From NCBI GenBank assembly GCA_027487835.1, contig JAIYCU010000029.1, positions 62,001 through 126,000 of the forward strand: a stretch of 64,000 bases of DNA, written 5' to 3'. Below the pieces are notes generated by a model. The model searched no databases. It had not been told where the DNA came from and saw nothing but the letters and a program-made list of their open reading frames with translations. The DNA is from Bacteroidota bacterium. GTDB lineage: Bacteria > Bacteroidota > Bacteroidia > UKL13-3. Position numbers and translations under genes: made by a program. This document shows, piece by piece, positions 47,598-56,657 of this stretch (position 1 is its first letter; the number at the start of each line of letters is the position of its first letter).

Positions 47598-49213
47598 GCT
47601 CTGATAACGCCCGGTCTAAACTCTTTGGTAATAGGCGCGTGGTTAGCTGCTTCAATGCCCATGCTAATCCATTTGCGGGTTTCGGTTGGATTAATGATGG
47701 CATCCACCCAAAGGCGTGCAGCTGCATAATATGGCTCTGTTTGGCGCTCGTATCTTGCTGTTATTTTCTCAAGCAGGTCTTGTTGTTTTACTTCGTCAAT
47801 TACTTCGCCTCGAGATTTAAGCGCAGCTTCTTCTATTTGTAATAAAACTTTGGCAGCTTGAGCTCCGCCCATAACTGCAATTTTTGCATTTGGCCAAGCC
47901 GCAATAAGGCGGGGGTCATAGGCTTTTCCGCACATGGCATAATTGCCAGCGCCATAGCTGTTTCCAGTGATGATGGTAAATTTAGGTACCACAGAGTTGG
48001 CTTGAGCATTTACTAATTTTGCGCCATCCTTGATGATACCACCATGCTCGCTTCGCGAGCCCACCATAAATCCTGTTACATCTTGTAAGAATACAAGAGG
48101 GATTTTTTTCTGGTTGCAATTCATAATAAAATGTGCAGCTTTATCAGCGCTATCGCTATAGATAACACCTCCAATTTGCATTTCCATTGGGTTGTCGTTT
48201 GCACTTTGTTTTGGCTTTTTAGCCTTAACCACCAATCTATTATTGGCAACAATACCAACGGCCCAGCCATCAATGCGTGCATAGCCGCAAGTAATGGTTT
48301 TGCCATAAAGTTCTTTATAAGGGTCGAAACTACCTGCATCTACAAGCCTTTCTATAATTTCTAGTACATCAAAAGGTTTGGTAAAGTTGTTTACAGCAAG
48401 ATAAATATCTGCCATGTCTTTGGCTGGAGCAACAGGGGCAGCGCGGTTAAATCCTGCTTTGTCAAAATCTCCAATCTTATCCATAATGCGTTTAATTCTA
48501 TCCAAACAAGCTGCATCATTTTCAAACTTATAATCGGTTACACCGCTAATCTCGCAATGGGTAGAGGCTCCGCCTAAGGTTTCATTGTCTACATCCTCGC
48601 CAATGGCCGCTTTAACAAGGTAAGAACCCGCCAAAAAGATAGAACCCGTTTTATCTACAATCATGGCCTCATCGCTCATAATAGGTAGATAAGCTCCACC
48701 TGCTACGCAAGAGCCCATTACCGCTGCAATTTGCGTAATGCCCATGCTGCTCATCACTGCATTGTTCCTAAATATTCTGCCAAAGTGTTCCTTGTCCGGA
48801 AAGATTTCGTCTTGCATGGGCAAGTAAACACCTGCACTATCTACAAGATAAATAATTGGGAGTTTATTCTCTATAGAAATTTCTTGTGCTCTTAAATTCT
48901 TTTTGCCAGTAATTGGAAACCAAGCGCCCGCCTTAACAGTGGCATCGTTTGCAACAACAATACATTGCCTGCCACTCACATAACCCATTACAACCACTAC
49001 GCCGCCGCCTGGGCAACCACCATGCTCCTCATACATTTCATAGCCGGCTAATGCGCCAATTTCTAATTGAGGTTTGTCGTCATCTAATAAATAAGCAACC
49101 CTTTCGCGGGCTAGCATTTTGCCTTTTTCAATTTGTTTAGCAGCAGCTTTTTTTCCTCCGCCTTCGTAAATTTTGCTAAGTCTGTCGTTTAATTGTTCTA
49201 CTAATTGTTGCAT
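47594..49213 (-). CDS. acyl-CoA carboxylase beta subunit (carboxyltransferase)
   Basis: ORF 539 aa; LLVDSAGVYLPMQ-like, MGSCVAGGAYLPIMSDEAMIV, VTGFMVG, GNSYGAGNYAMCGKAY. Confidence 0.92.
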   Translation of the reverse strand: MQQLVEQLNDRLSKIYEGGGKKAAAKQIEKGKMLARERVAYLLDDDKPQLEIGALAGYEMYEEHGGCPGGGVVVVMGYVSGRQCIVVANDATVKAGAWFPITGKKNLRAQEISIENKLPIIYLVDSAGVYLPMQDEIFPDKEHFGRIFRNNAVMSSMGITQIAAVMGSCVAGGAYLPIMSDEAMIVDKTGSIFLAGSYLVKAAIGEDVDNETLGGASTHCEISGVTDYKFENDAACLDRIKRIMDKIGDFDKAGFNRAAPVAPAKDMADIYLAVNNFTKPFDVLEIIERLVDAGSFDPYKELYGKTITCGYARIDGWAVGIVANNRLVVKAKKPKQSANDNPMEMQIGGVIYSDSADKAAHFIMNCNQKKIPLVFLQDVTGFMVGSRSEHGGIIKDGAKLVNAQANSVVPKFTIITGNSYGAGNYAMCGKAYDPRLIAAWPNAKIAVMGGAQAAKVLLQIEEAALKSRGEVIDEVKQQDLLEKITARYERQTEPYYAAARLWVDAIINPTETRKWISMGIEAANHAPITKEFRPGVIRA

Positions 49214-49267
49214 ATATGTTGGGGCTTGCTTTTTGGCAAATGTATTGAAATTATTGATTTCGCAAGG

Positions 49268-49696
49268 CTAGGCTGTTAACTTCAATTCTAGTTTTTTTAA
49301 ATTAACTATTGCTTTAAGTTGCATTAATAAATCCGCACCTAAAACACCATCAATTTTTGGCAAACCTAATTGTTGATAGGCCTCATTTACATGTGATAGA
49401 TTAAGGACTGCTACTTCAACATGGGTGAGTTTTAAATCGCCAAATCTAATTGAACTTAGGCTATTAATACTTGTTAAAACCTCGTTGGTCCCTAAACCAA
49501 TAGACTGAACCTCTAAAGGATTGGTATGTTTGCTTTGTGTAAATTTTGCAAACTGAGTGGTATCAAAAGCAGTTCTTGATGCGCCAGTGTCGAGGAGCAG
49601 TCGAGCCGATTTTACCCCAATTTTTACCTTAATAAACAAATGAAAATTGCCAGGTTCTAAGGCAATAGGTTCAATGGTAATAGAATGAATTGGCAT
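49268..49696 (-). CDS. retropepsin-like aspartic protease family protein
   Basis: ORF 142 aa; LLLDTGASRTAFD motif, IDGVLGADLL. Confidence 0.82.
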   Translation of the reverse strand: MPIHSITIEPIALEPGNFHLFIKVKIGVKSARLLLDTGASRTAFDTTQFAKFTQSKHTNPLEVQSIGLGTNEVLTSINSLSSIRFGDLKLTHVEVAVLNLSHVNEAYQQLGLPKIDGVLGADLLMQLKAIVNLKKLELKLTA

Positions 49697-50628
49697 TAAT
49701 CTAGCATAATTTTATGAAAGTAAACGCCTGTTTTAGTTCGAACCTTAAGCAAATAAATTTGTTTTGAAACCAACATTTCCGACAAGCGAATTTCAATATT
49801 TTGTTTTGGAGTTTCAGGGGTTTCGGTTTGAACCAAGCTGCCGGCTAAATCGTAAACTTCAACAGATTCAATAGTGCTTTTTGAAGTTTGAATTTGAAGG
49901 TTTTCTTTAGCCGGATTTGGATATACATTTACCTGTTCTTTATTGGCAATATCTTCTTTTAATCCAATGCTTGCTCTTACGCTAAGGGCGTCTGTTAGGT
50001 AAAGTGTTTCAAATTCATTCTTCAATTCTATGTCATAAAAGCCCATAGCGTCGGCATTATTTTCATGGTTAATGATTAAATAAACCATTCTATTGTTATC
50101 TATGGTTTCAAAAGCAGCAGAGATGGTATTGGTAGTGGTGCCATTTTTAAAGAAAGTAATTTGAGTATTGCTAGCTTGAAGAAAATGAGTGTTATCTCCT
50201 GTTAAAAGTACTCTATAATTTGGCATCCCTAAAGGAATAATGTTGGGTTGAATAGATAAAATTCTGGCAGTCCCTGTATCAGGCCTAACCACAAAAAAAT
50301 TGGTACTGCTGGCATTGCCAAAAAGTGGATTGCTTACTACATAAGAATAATTGCCTATGGTAGCAGAAGCTTGGATAAATAAGTTTACATCCATTTCTGT
50401 GGCAGAAATTGGGGTCAAGCCATCTACTTTTAAAAAGTTGGTAGAAGTGCCATTTCTAAAGAATTGTAAGGTGTTAGAACCAGAGCTAAAGTTGGTGTTA
50501 ATGCCTGTAATTTTAATATTAAGGCGGTCTAATCTTCTACCATCGTTAGGGTTAGCAGAAGAGGTTTGGGCTTTTCCTTGCAATATAAATAAGGTAAAAG
50601 CGATTAAAAGAAATAACGTTTTTTTCAT
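49696..50628 (-). CDS. secreted protein with type A T9SS C-terminal sorting domain
   Basis: ORF 310 aa; signal peptide; C-terminus VNVYPNPAKENLQIQTSKSTIESVEVYDLAGSLVQ...YLLKVRTKTGVYFHKIMLD. Confidence 0.88.
   Translation of the reverse strand: MKKTLFLLIAFTLFILQGKAQTSSANPNDGRRLDRLNIKITGINTNFSSGSNTLQFFRNGTSTNFLKVDGLTPISATEMDVNLFIQASATIGNYSYVVSNPLFGNASSTNFFVVRPDTGTARILSIQPNIIPLGMPNYRVLLTGDNTHFLQASNTQITFFKNGTTTNTISAAFETIDNNRMVYLIINHENNADAMGFYDIELKNEFETLYLTDALSVRASIGLKEDIANKEQVNVYPNPAKENLQIQTSKSTIESVEVYDLAGSLVQTETPETPKQNIEIRLSEMLVSKQIYLLKVRTKTGVYFHKIMLD
49825..49834 (+). repeat. dispersed motif GGTTTGAACC
   Basis: ttcGGTTTGAACCaag in the T9SS cargo gene. Confidence 0.9.
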
Positions 50629-52526
50629 GGCTTAGGTTTGGTTGATTGTTCAAAGGTATATTCTTTTTCTTTAGATTGTAAAAACCATTGCTTTAGTTGC
50701 AATTCATTAAATTCCTTCCCCGAATTTTCTTTAAAAAACGCATTGCCAACGCGTAGCAAACTTTGCATGAATTGTTGGTTTTGTGCATCATATTTAAAAG
50801 AGTATAAGGTTTCAAATGCATTTTTTGTTTGGCCCAAATTATATAAAACCGCGCATTTGTTTAAAATAGCGTCGGGTTGTTTTGGAGAAATATGCAATAC
50901 CTCATTGTAAAGTTTTAAGGCTTGTTGCAAAGAATCGTTTTCATGATACAGGCCTGCAAGGTTGTTAATTACATGAATTTGAAAGGGGTTAACGGCATAA
51001 GCTTTTTGATTTGCCATTAATGAAAGGTCTTTTCTGCCAACAGCATATAATGCTAAACCTTGATACCAATAAATTGGAATAGAGTAGTTGTCTATAGAAA
51101 GGTAGTTTTGGTCAATGTCTTGTGCCTGCGTAAACATGCTGTTATAATTTCCATTTCTATAAGATTCTATCATTTTTCTGCACTTTTTTTCTTCGGCATA
51201 TCGGTTCAAACCGAACCATAAAGAATAGCTTAAACCTACAAATACCAAAGCATAAAGCCATTTAGGTATGGGAGTTAGTGCTAGGTTATTTTTAGGGCAG
51301 GCCCAGGCAAATAGCAGCGCAAACAATAGTTGATGTTCATTGCGTTCTAGTGGGAAATCAACGGCAGCAACAATGATATAAGCAAAAATGCCAAAGCCTA
51401 CAATCCAAGCTTCTGTTTGCTTGTTTTTAATTCCATGCCAGCATTGTTTTAGGCCATAACCTAGGATAAAAAGGTAAAGTAAAATGCCAATGATTCCAGT
51501 TTCACAAGCTACCCAAAAAAAGTCGTTATGGGGTCTTTGAAAAGTGGTAAAACCATCGCTAATGAGGTAATTGGTTTGCATAAAATCACCTAATCCGTAT
51601 TTTGGGAAATACACTTGCCAATTGCCTGCGCCTGCGCCAATTATGGGAAATTCTTTTAGCATTTGCCAGCTATTTCCCCATAGTAAATATCGTTCTATTA
51701 CAGTATCATTTGAGCGCAGGAGTATTAGTTTTTCCGGAAATAAAAAAATAGCAAAAAGCAATCCTAATAAGGCCAAGGAAAAGCCGCCTATTAGCACTAT
51801 TTTAATTCGGTTTGAACCAATTGCGCCTTTGGCTAGCGCAATAATAACAAAGGCTGTTCCAGATAGCATAATGGCCAATAATACTGCCTTTGTTTGCACC
51901 AATGCCAATGAGATTAGAATTGCAAAACTTAATGTAGCTAAGAGAATTTTTAAGCCAACTTTGCTTTGAGTAAATAGCAATAATATAAAAGGAAGACAGA
52001 GCAATTGGTAGGAGGAATAGAGGTTTTTATGACCAAAGGCACTTCTCAATTCATAAAGGTTTTTTTGATCCCATAGGTGTGTGCCTTTTTGGGTAATAGC
52101 GGCAATTTCCAATGTCAATAGTATTAAAGAAATGACTGCTGATAGACTAATGCCGTAAAGCAAAAACTTAAGGTTTAAAAGGTCTCCTCTTATAGTCCAA
52201 ATGAGCAGCAAAATGCAACTAACATACAGGACGATTCTGGAGGCAGTATAATTGGCTTCTGCCATGTTAAAGGCATAAAATGCACTCAGAAAGTAGAGCA
52301 AAGCAAGGCCAGTTAAAGCGATAAGTAGCTCAGGTGCAATAATTTGTCGCGATAGTTTTTGCCAAAATGCCAAATACCCACCTAAAATGACTGCAAAGGC
52401 AAGTAGCAAAAATTGCCTAGGAAGAAGATTTGGGTCGGGCAAAAGCCTATTTTGAACAAGTGGAATTATCGCTAGAAGTATTGCTAATAGTATGCTTATG
52501 CTGTTTTTTACCCTTTGGTTTTGCAT
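50625..52526 (-). CDS. O-antigen ligase (Wzy/WaaL) family protein with C-terminal TPR-like region
   Basis: ORF 633 aa; multi-TM; GAGAGNWQVYFPKYG, RPHNDFFWVACETGIIG; TPR-like C-terminus. Confidence 0.85.
   Translation of the reverse strand: MQNQRVKNSISILLAILLAIIPLVQNRLLPDPNLLPRQFLLLAFAVILGGYLAFWQKLSRQIIAPELLIALTGLALLYFLSAFYAFNMAEANYTASRIVLYVSCILLLIWTIRGDLLNLKFLLYGISLSAVISLILLTLEIAAITQKGTHLWDQKNLYELRSAFGHKNLYSSYQLLCLPFILLLFTQSKVGLKILLATLSFAILISLALVQTKAVLLAIMLSGTAFVIIALAKGAIGSNRIKIVLIGGFSLALLGLLFAIFLFPEKLILLRSNDTVIERYLLWGNSWQMLKEFPIIGAGAGNWQVYFPKYGLGDFMQTNYLISDGFTTFQRPHNDFFWVACETGIIGILLYLFILGYGLKQCWHGIKNKQTEAWIVGFGIFAYIIVAAVDFPLERNEHQLLFALLFAWACPKNNLALTPIPKWLYALVFVGLSYSLWFGLNRYAEEKKCRKMIESYRNGNYNSMFTQAQDIDQNYLSIDNYSIPIYWYQGLALYAVGRKDLSLMANQKAYAVNPFQIHVINNLAGLYHENDSLQQALKLYNEVLHISPKQPDAILNKCAVLYNLGQTKNAFETLYSFKYDAQNQQFMQSLLRVGNAFFKENSGKEFNELQLKQWFLQSKEKEYTFEQSTKPKP
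51203..51212 (-). repeat. dispersed motif GGTTTGAACC
   Basis: tcGGTTCAAACCgaa in the O-antigen ligase gene. Confidence 0.9.
51809..51818 (+). repeat. dispersed motif GGTTTGAACC
   Basis: ttcGGTTTGAACCaat in the O-antigen ligase gene. Confidence 0.9.
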
Positions 52527-52702
52527 GTTTCAAATATACTATTTTTAGGTTTTCCACATTAATTCACATGTTCTAAACAGTTTTAAACATTCTAATTTTC
52601 TCCCACCGACTATAGAAATGAGCTGAACACTAGAAATAGCAAGGCTTAAGGCAGGTAAATTAAATTCACATCAATGTGGAAATGTCGCATTTTTTTAACA
52701 AA

Positions 52703-52732
52703 GTGGGAGAAAGTGGTGAAAAGTGGTGAAAA
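52703..52732 (+). promoter_or_regulatory. MraZ operator-like direct repeats
   Basis: Three tandem 10-bp units GTGGGAGAAA / GTGGTGAAAA / GTGGTGAAAA about 38 bp upstream of the mraZ start. Confidence 0.75.
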
Positions 52733-52769
52733 GTTTTTACTTTTACGCTGTAATCGCTGCAGCAAAGGA

Positions 52770-53240
52770 ATGACACAACTCCACGGAGAATATGAAGTAA
52801 AAATGGATGCCAAAGGAAGGGTCATGATTCCGGCTGCTTTAAAAAAGCAGTTGCCAGATGCGGCTAAGGATTCCTTTTTCATAAACCGTGGATTTGAAAA
52901 ATGCTGTGTTTTATATCCTAGCAATGAGTGGAAGGCAATTGCTGCCGAAATTGATAAGCTTTCAGATTTCATCCAAAAGGAGCGCACCTTTAAAAGGTAT
53001 TTCTTGAGAGGTGCTTCTCAATTAGAAATGGATAGTGCTTCTCGTGTATTAATACCAAAGCAACTGCAAGAGTATGCCAGTTTAGGAGGCGAGCTTATAT
53101 TATTAGCCTATGGTAATAAGGTAGAGCTTTGGAATAAAGAAGAGTATAATAAGATGCTCAATGAAGAGCCATCAGACTTTAGCGCATTAGCAGAAGAGGT
53201 AATGGGCAACAGGAAAAAGGAGGCCGAGGATGGAAAATAA
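52770..53240 (+). CDS. mraZ: transcriptional regulator MraZ
   Basis: ORF 52674-53240, likely start MTQLHGEYEVKMDAKGRVMIPAAL at 52770; second repeat ASRVLIPKQL. Confidence 0.95.
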   Translation: MTQLHGEYEVKMDAKGRVMIPAALKKQLPDAAKDSFFINRGFEKCCVLYPSNEWKAIAAEIDKLSDFIQKERTFKRYFLRGASQLEMDSASRVLIPKQLQEYASLGGELILLAYGNKVELWNKEEYNKMLNEEPSDFSALAEEVMGNRKKEAEDGK

Positions 53241-54144
53241 GTATCACGCACCTGTTATGCTGCAAGAATGTTTAGATGGCTTATCCATTGATCCAAGCGC
53301 TACCTACGTAGATGTTACTTTTGGTGGGGGCGGTCATTCTAATGCCATTCTATCTTTATTAAATAAAAAGGGAAAGTTAGTAGCCTTTGATCAAGATGAG
53401 GACGCTAAGGCAAATTTGCCTAAGGATGATAAGTTAATTTTTATTGATCAAAATTTTGAGTTTATGCTCAATCATTTAGATTATCAAGGCTTATTGCCAG
53501 TTGCGGGTATCTTGGCAGATTTGGGCGTAAGCTCGCACCAATTTGATGAAGCAGAAAGAGGATTCTCTTTTAGATTTGATGAAGCTGTGTTGGATATGCG
53601 CATGAACTACACTACAGGTCGTTCTGCTAAAGATTTACTAAACCAACTTCCTGAAGCCGCAATTGCAGATATTTTATACCAATATGGTGAGTTATCTAAT
53701 TCAAGAGCTCTAGCCAGAGAGATAGTTTCTTATAGAAGTTTGAACCCAATAGAAACGGTGGGTCACTTAAAAGATGCGTTAAAGAAATATACGCCAAAGT
53801 TTGGCGATTATAAATTTTTCGCCCAAGTTTTTCAAGCCTTGCGCATTGAGGTTAACCAGGAATTAGAAGTGTTAAAATCTTTTTTAATTCAGGTTCCTAA
53901 AGTGCTAAAACCAGGCGGAAGATTAGTGGTAATGAGTTACCATTCTTTAGAGGATAGGTTGGTAAAGAACTTTATACAGTCGGGTAATTTTAATGGCGAA
54001 GTTGAAAAGGATCTATATGGTAATGTGAATCGACCCTTACTGCCGATCTCAAGGAAAGTGGTAACAGCCACTCCAGAAGAGCTTGAAAAGAACCCTCGCT
54101 CAAGAAGTGCTAAGTTAAGAATTGCTGAGAAAATAAGTAGTTAA
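53230..54144 (+). CDS. rsmH: 16S rRNA (cytosine(1402)-N(4))-methyltransferase
   Basis: ORF 304 aa; HAPVMLQECLDGL, DVTFGGGGHSNAIL, LADLGVSSHQFDEAERGFSFRFD. Confidence 0.96.
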   Translation: MENKYHAPVMLQECLDGLSIDPSATYVDVTFGGGGHSNAILSLLNKKGKLVAFDQDEDAKANLPKDDKLIFIDQNFEFMLNHLDYQGLLPVAGILADLGVSSHQFDEAERGFSFRFDEAVLDMRMNYTTGRSAKDLLNQLPEAAIADILYQYGELSNSRALAREIVSYRSLNPIETVGHLKDALKKYTPKFGDYKFFAQVFQALRIEVNQELEVLKSFLIQVPKVLKPGGRLVVMSYHSLEDRLVKNFIQSGNFNGEVEKDLYGNVNRPLLPISRKVVTATPEELEKNPRSRSAKLRIAEKISS

Positions 54145-54148
54145 ATAC

Positions 54149-54532
54149 GTGAATAGAATTATTACAGAAGAGGAAGCTAAGGGAACGGTTACGCCTGATC
54201 CAGAAACCCAAAGGTTCACGGAAACGGTGCGCAAAATTGCGGATTATGACTTTAAAATAAATCCTAATGTTTTGCGTCAACAAACCCCTTTTATTCTTTA
54301 CCTGGTTATTTGGGTAGTGCTATTTATTTATAGCAGTCATAGAGCTGAGAAATTAATTCGCGAAACAGACAAACTCACTAAAGAAGTGAAAGACTTAAGA
54401 AGCGAATATGTTTCTGTTTCTAGTGAGCTTATGCGTTCCAGTAAACAAAGTGCTGTAGCTGCTAAGTTAAAAAAGATTGGCATTAAAGAACTCACAACTC
54501 CACCTCAAAAAATTACCTTTAGTGGCAAATAA
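54149..54532 (+). CDS. FtsL-like cell division protein
   Basis: ORF 127 aa between rsmH and ftsI; single TM and coiled-coil-like C-terminal; GTG start. Confidence 0.75.
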   Translation: MNRIITEEEAKGTVTPDPETQRFTETVRKIADYDFKINPNVLRQQTPFILYLVIWVVLFIYSSHRAEKLIRETDKLTKEVKDLRSEYVSVSSELMRSSKQSAVAAKLKKIGIKELTTPPQKITFSGK

Positions 54533-56657
54533 TACCAATACAAGAAAAGCAATTTTTATCCGAAGCATGATGGTGTTTTCGGGTATGCTGTTTTTTGCGG
54601 CTTGGATCATTTATAGCCTAATTAATATTCAATTTATTGAAGGTGATAAATGGCGTAAAATGTCGGAAGAGTTTACCACTCGTGAGTTTGATATTGCGCC
54701 AATTAGAGGTAATATCTTCGATTGTAATGGTAATTTACTTGCTACCTCGGTGCCAATTTATGATATCATTATAGATGCTAATACTCCTGGGTTTACCAAT
54801 ACCGATACCTTTCAACTGCATATAGATTCTCTTTCAATTCAATTGGCTAATTTGTTTAAGGACAAATCGGTTGACAGCTACAAGCAACAATTAACCAAAC
54901 TTAAACTAGCTAGAAAGCAATATAATGTTTTTAAAAAGCGTGTGAGCTATCGTCAAATGAGAGCCATGAGCAAATTTCCAATTTTTAGGAAAGGCAAGTA
55001 CAAAGGTGGATTTATTGCTCTCCCAAAAAGTAGACGCGAAAAACCTTTTGATTTTTTAGCTGAACGCACCATTGGCTTCTCCCAAGTTGGCATAAAACCT
55101 GTGGGTTTAGAGGGTGCTTTTGATTCTATATTAAAAGGTAAAAGTGGCAAGCAAATCTTGCAACGCATTGCAGGAAATTCTTGGATTCCAATTGATGATG
55201 AATCTATGATTGAAGCCCAACAAGGGAAAGACTTGATTACTACGATTGATATTAACCTACAAGATGTGGCTGAACATGCACTCATGAAAACCTTAATAGA
55301 AAATGATGCTGAGTATGGTACAGCCATTCTTATGGAAGTGAGTACAGGTGAATTAAAAGCCATCGCAAACCTAACGCGCGAGTCGCAAGGTGTTTACAAG
55401 GAACGATTTAATTATGCCATTGGAGAAAGCGTGGAACCTGGTTCTACGTTTAAATTGGTTTCGATGATGGCATTATTAAATGATGGCTTTGTAATGCCAA
55501 CTGATAATGTAGATGTTGAAGGAGGTGAGAAAAGATTTTGTAATGCCACCATGAAAGATTCACATTTGGGTGCAGGTGCCATGAGCATGCAATATGCATT
55601 TGAACATTCTTCAAACGTAGCATTTGCAAAGCAAATCAATCATTTTTACGCAAGAAACCCCTCGCAACTTTATGAGCATTATCAAAGACTTGGTCTTACC
55701 AAAAGTTTGGATATTCAAATCAAAGGAACTGGCGCACCAGTTGTAAAAAGTCCGGATAGTCGCAGTTGGTCTTGTACAAGTTTGCCTTGGATGGCCATTG
55801 GTTATGAATTACAATTAACCCCACTTCAGTTGCTTACTATTTACAATGCAGTAGCAAATAATGGAGTTTTGGTTAGCCCACTTTTAGTTAAAAAGGTAGA
55901 GCAAGAAGGCAGAACGGTTCAAACCTATCATTCAAAAGTAATTAACAAAGAGATTTGTAAGCCTGATGTGATCAAACAATTGCGCAGTATGTTAGAAGGA
56001 GTTGTATTAAGAGGAACAGCTTCTGAGTTAAAAAGTAATCATTATACCTACGCAGGTAAAACAGGAACAGCGGTAGTGGCCAATAATAAAGCAGGTTACC
56101 AATTGGGGGGCAAAAGTTATAGGGCTTCTTTCTGTGGATATTTCCCTGCAGAAAATCCCAAGTACTCATGCTTTGTATTGATTAGCCAGCCAAGAAAAGA
56201 TAACTATTATGCCTCAAAGGTTGCCTTACCCGTGTTTAAAGAAATTGCAGATAAAGTTTATGCAAGTGCTTTGTCTTTGCACCAAGAGTTAAAATTTGCG
56301 GTTAAACAATCAACCGAAGATTTGCCAATTATTCCAATGGCCGATAAGGTGCACATTCAAACTATTTTAAATACTGTTTCCCTTTCTTCACATTTTCATA
56401 ACGACTCAATTCATGAGGATGAAACTGATTGGGTTGCAGGTGTACCGCAAGATAAATCATTGGCCTTAGCACCGATCCTGTTAGAGGTTAAAGGTGTGCC
56501 AAATGTTGTAGGCATGGGTGTTAGAGATGCTGTTTATCTCTTAGAGCGTAAAGGCCTTCAGGTAGAAGTTAAAGGTGTTGGTAAGGTTCGTCGCCAATCC
56601 ATAGCACCTGGCTCTTCTGTAAAAAAGTTTAAAACCATTCAAATAGAATTAAGCTAA
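54522..56657 (+). CDS. ftsI: peptidoglycan transpeptidase (FtsI/PBP3-like) with PASTA domain
   Basis: ORF 54477-56657, probable GTG start at 54522; EPGSTFK (SxxK), SSN, KTGT motifs; C-terminal PASTA-like VPNVVGMGVRDAVYLLERKGL. Confidence 0.92.
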   Translation: MANNTNTRKAIFIRSMMVFSGMLFFAAWIIYSLINIQFIEGDKWRKMSEEFTTREFDIAPIRGNIFDCNGNLLATSVPIYDIIIDANTPGFTNTDTFQLHIDSLSIQLANLFKDKSVDSYKQQLTKLKLARKQYNVFKKRVSYRQMRAMSKFPIFRKGKYKGGFIALPKSRREKPFDFLAERTIGFSQVGIKPVGLEGAFDSILKGKSGKQILQRIAGNSWIPIDDESMIEAQQGKDLITTIDINLQDVAEHALMKTLIENDAEYGTAILMEVSTGELKAIANLTRESQGVYKERFNYAIGESVEPGSTFKLVSMMALLNDGFVMPTDNVDVEGGEKRFCNATMKDSHLGAGAMSMQYAFEHSSNVAFAKQINHFYARNPSQLYEHYQRLGLTKSLDIQIKGTGAPVVKSPDSRSWSCTSLPWMAIGYELQLTPLQLLTIYNAVANNGVLVSPLLVKKVEQEGRTVQTYHSKVINKEICKPDVIKQLRSMLEGVVLRGTASELKSNHYTYAGKTGTAVVANNKAGYQLGGKSYRASFCGYFPAENPKYSCFVLISQPRKDNYYASKVALPVFKEIADKVYASALSLHQELKFAVKQSTEDLPIIPMADKVHIQTILNTVSLSSHFHNDSIHEDETDWVAGVPQDKSLALAPILLEVKGVPNVVGMGVRDAVYLLERKGLQVEVKGVGKVRRQSIAPGSSVKKFKTIQIELS
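55916..55925 (-). repeat. dispersed motif GGTTTGAACC
   Basis: acGGTTCAAACCtat in ftsI. Confidence 0.9.

Noticed and set aside
47579-47842. 87-aa plus-strand ORF after polA
   Set aside because: Lies antisense to the carboxylase C-terminus, no recognisable features.
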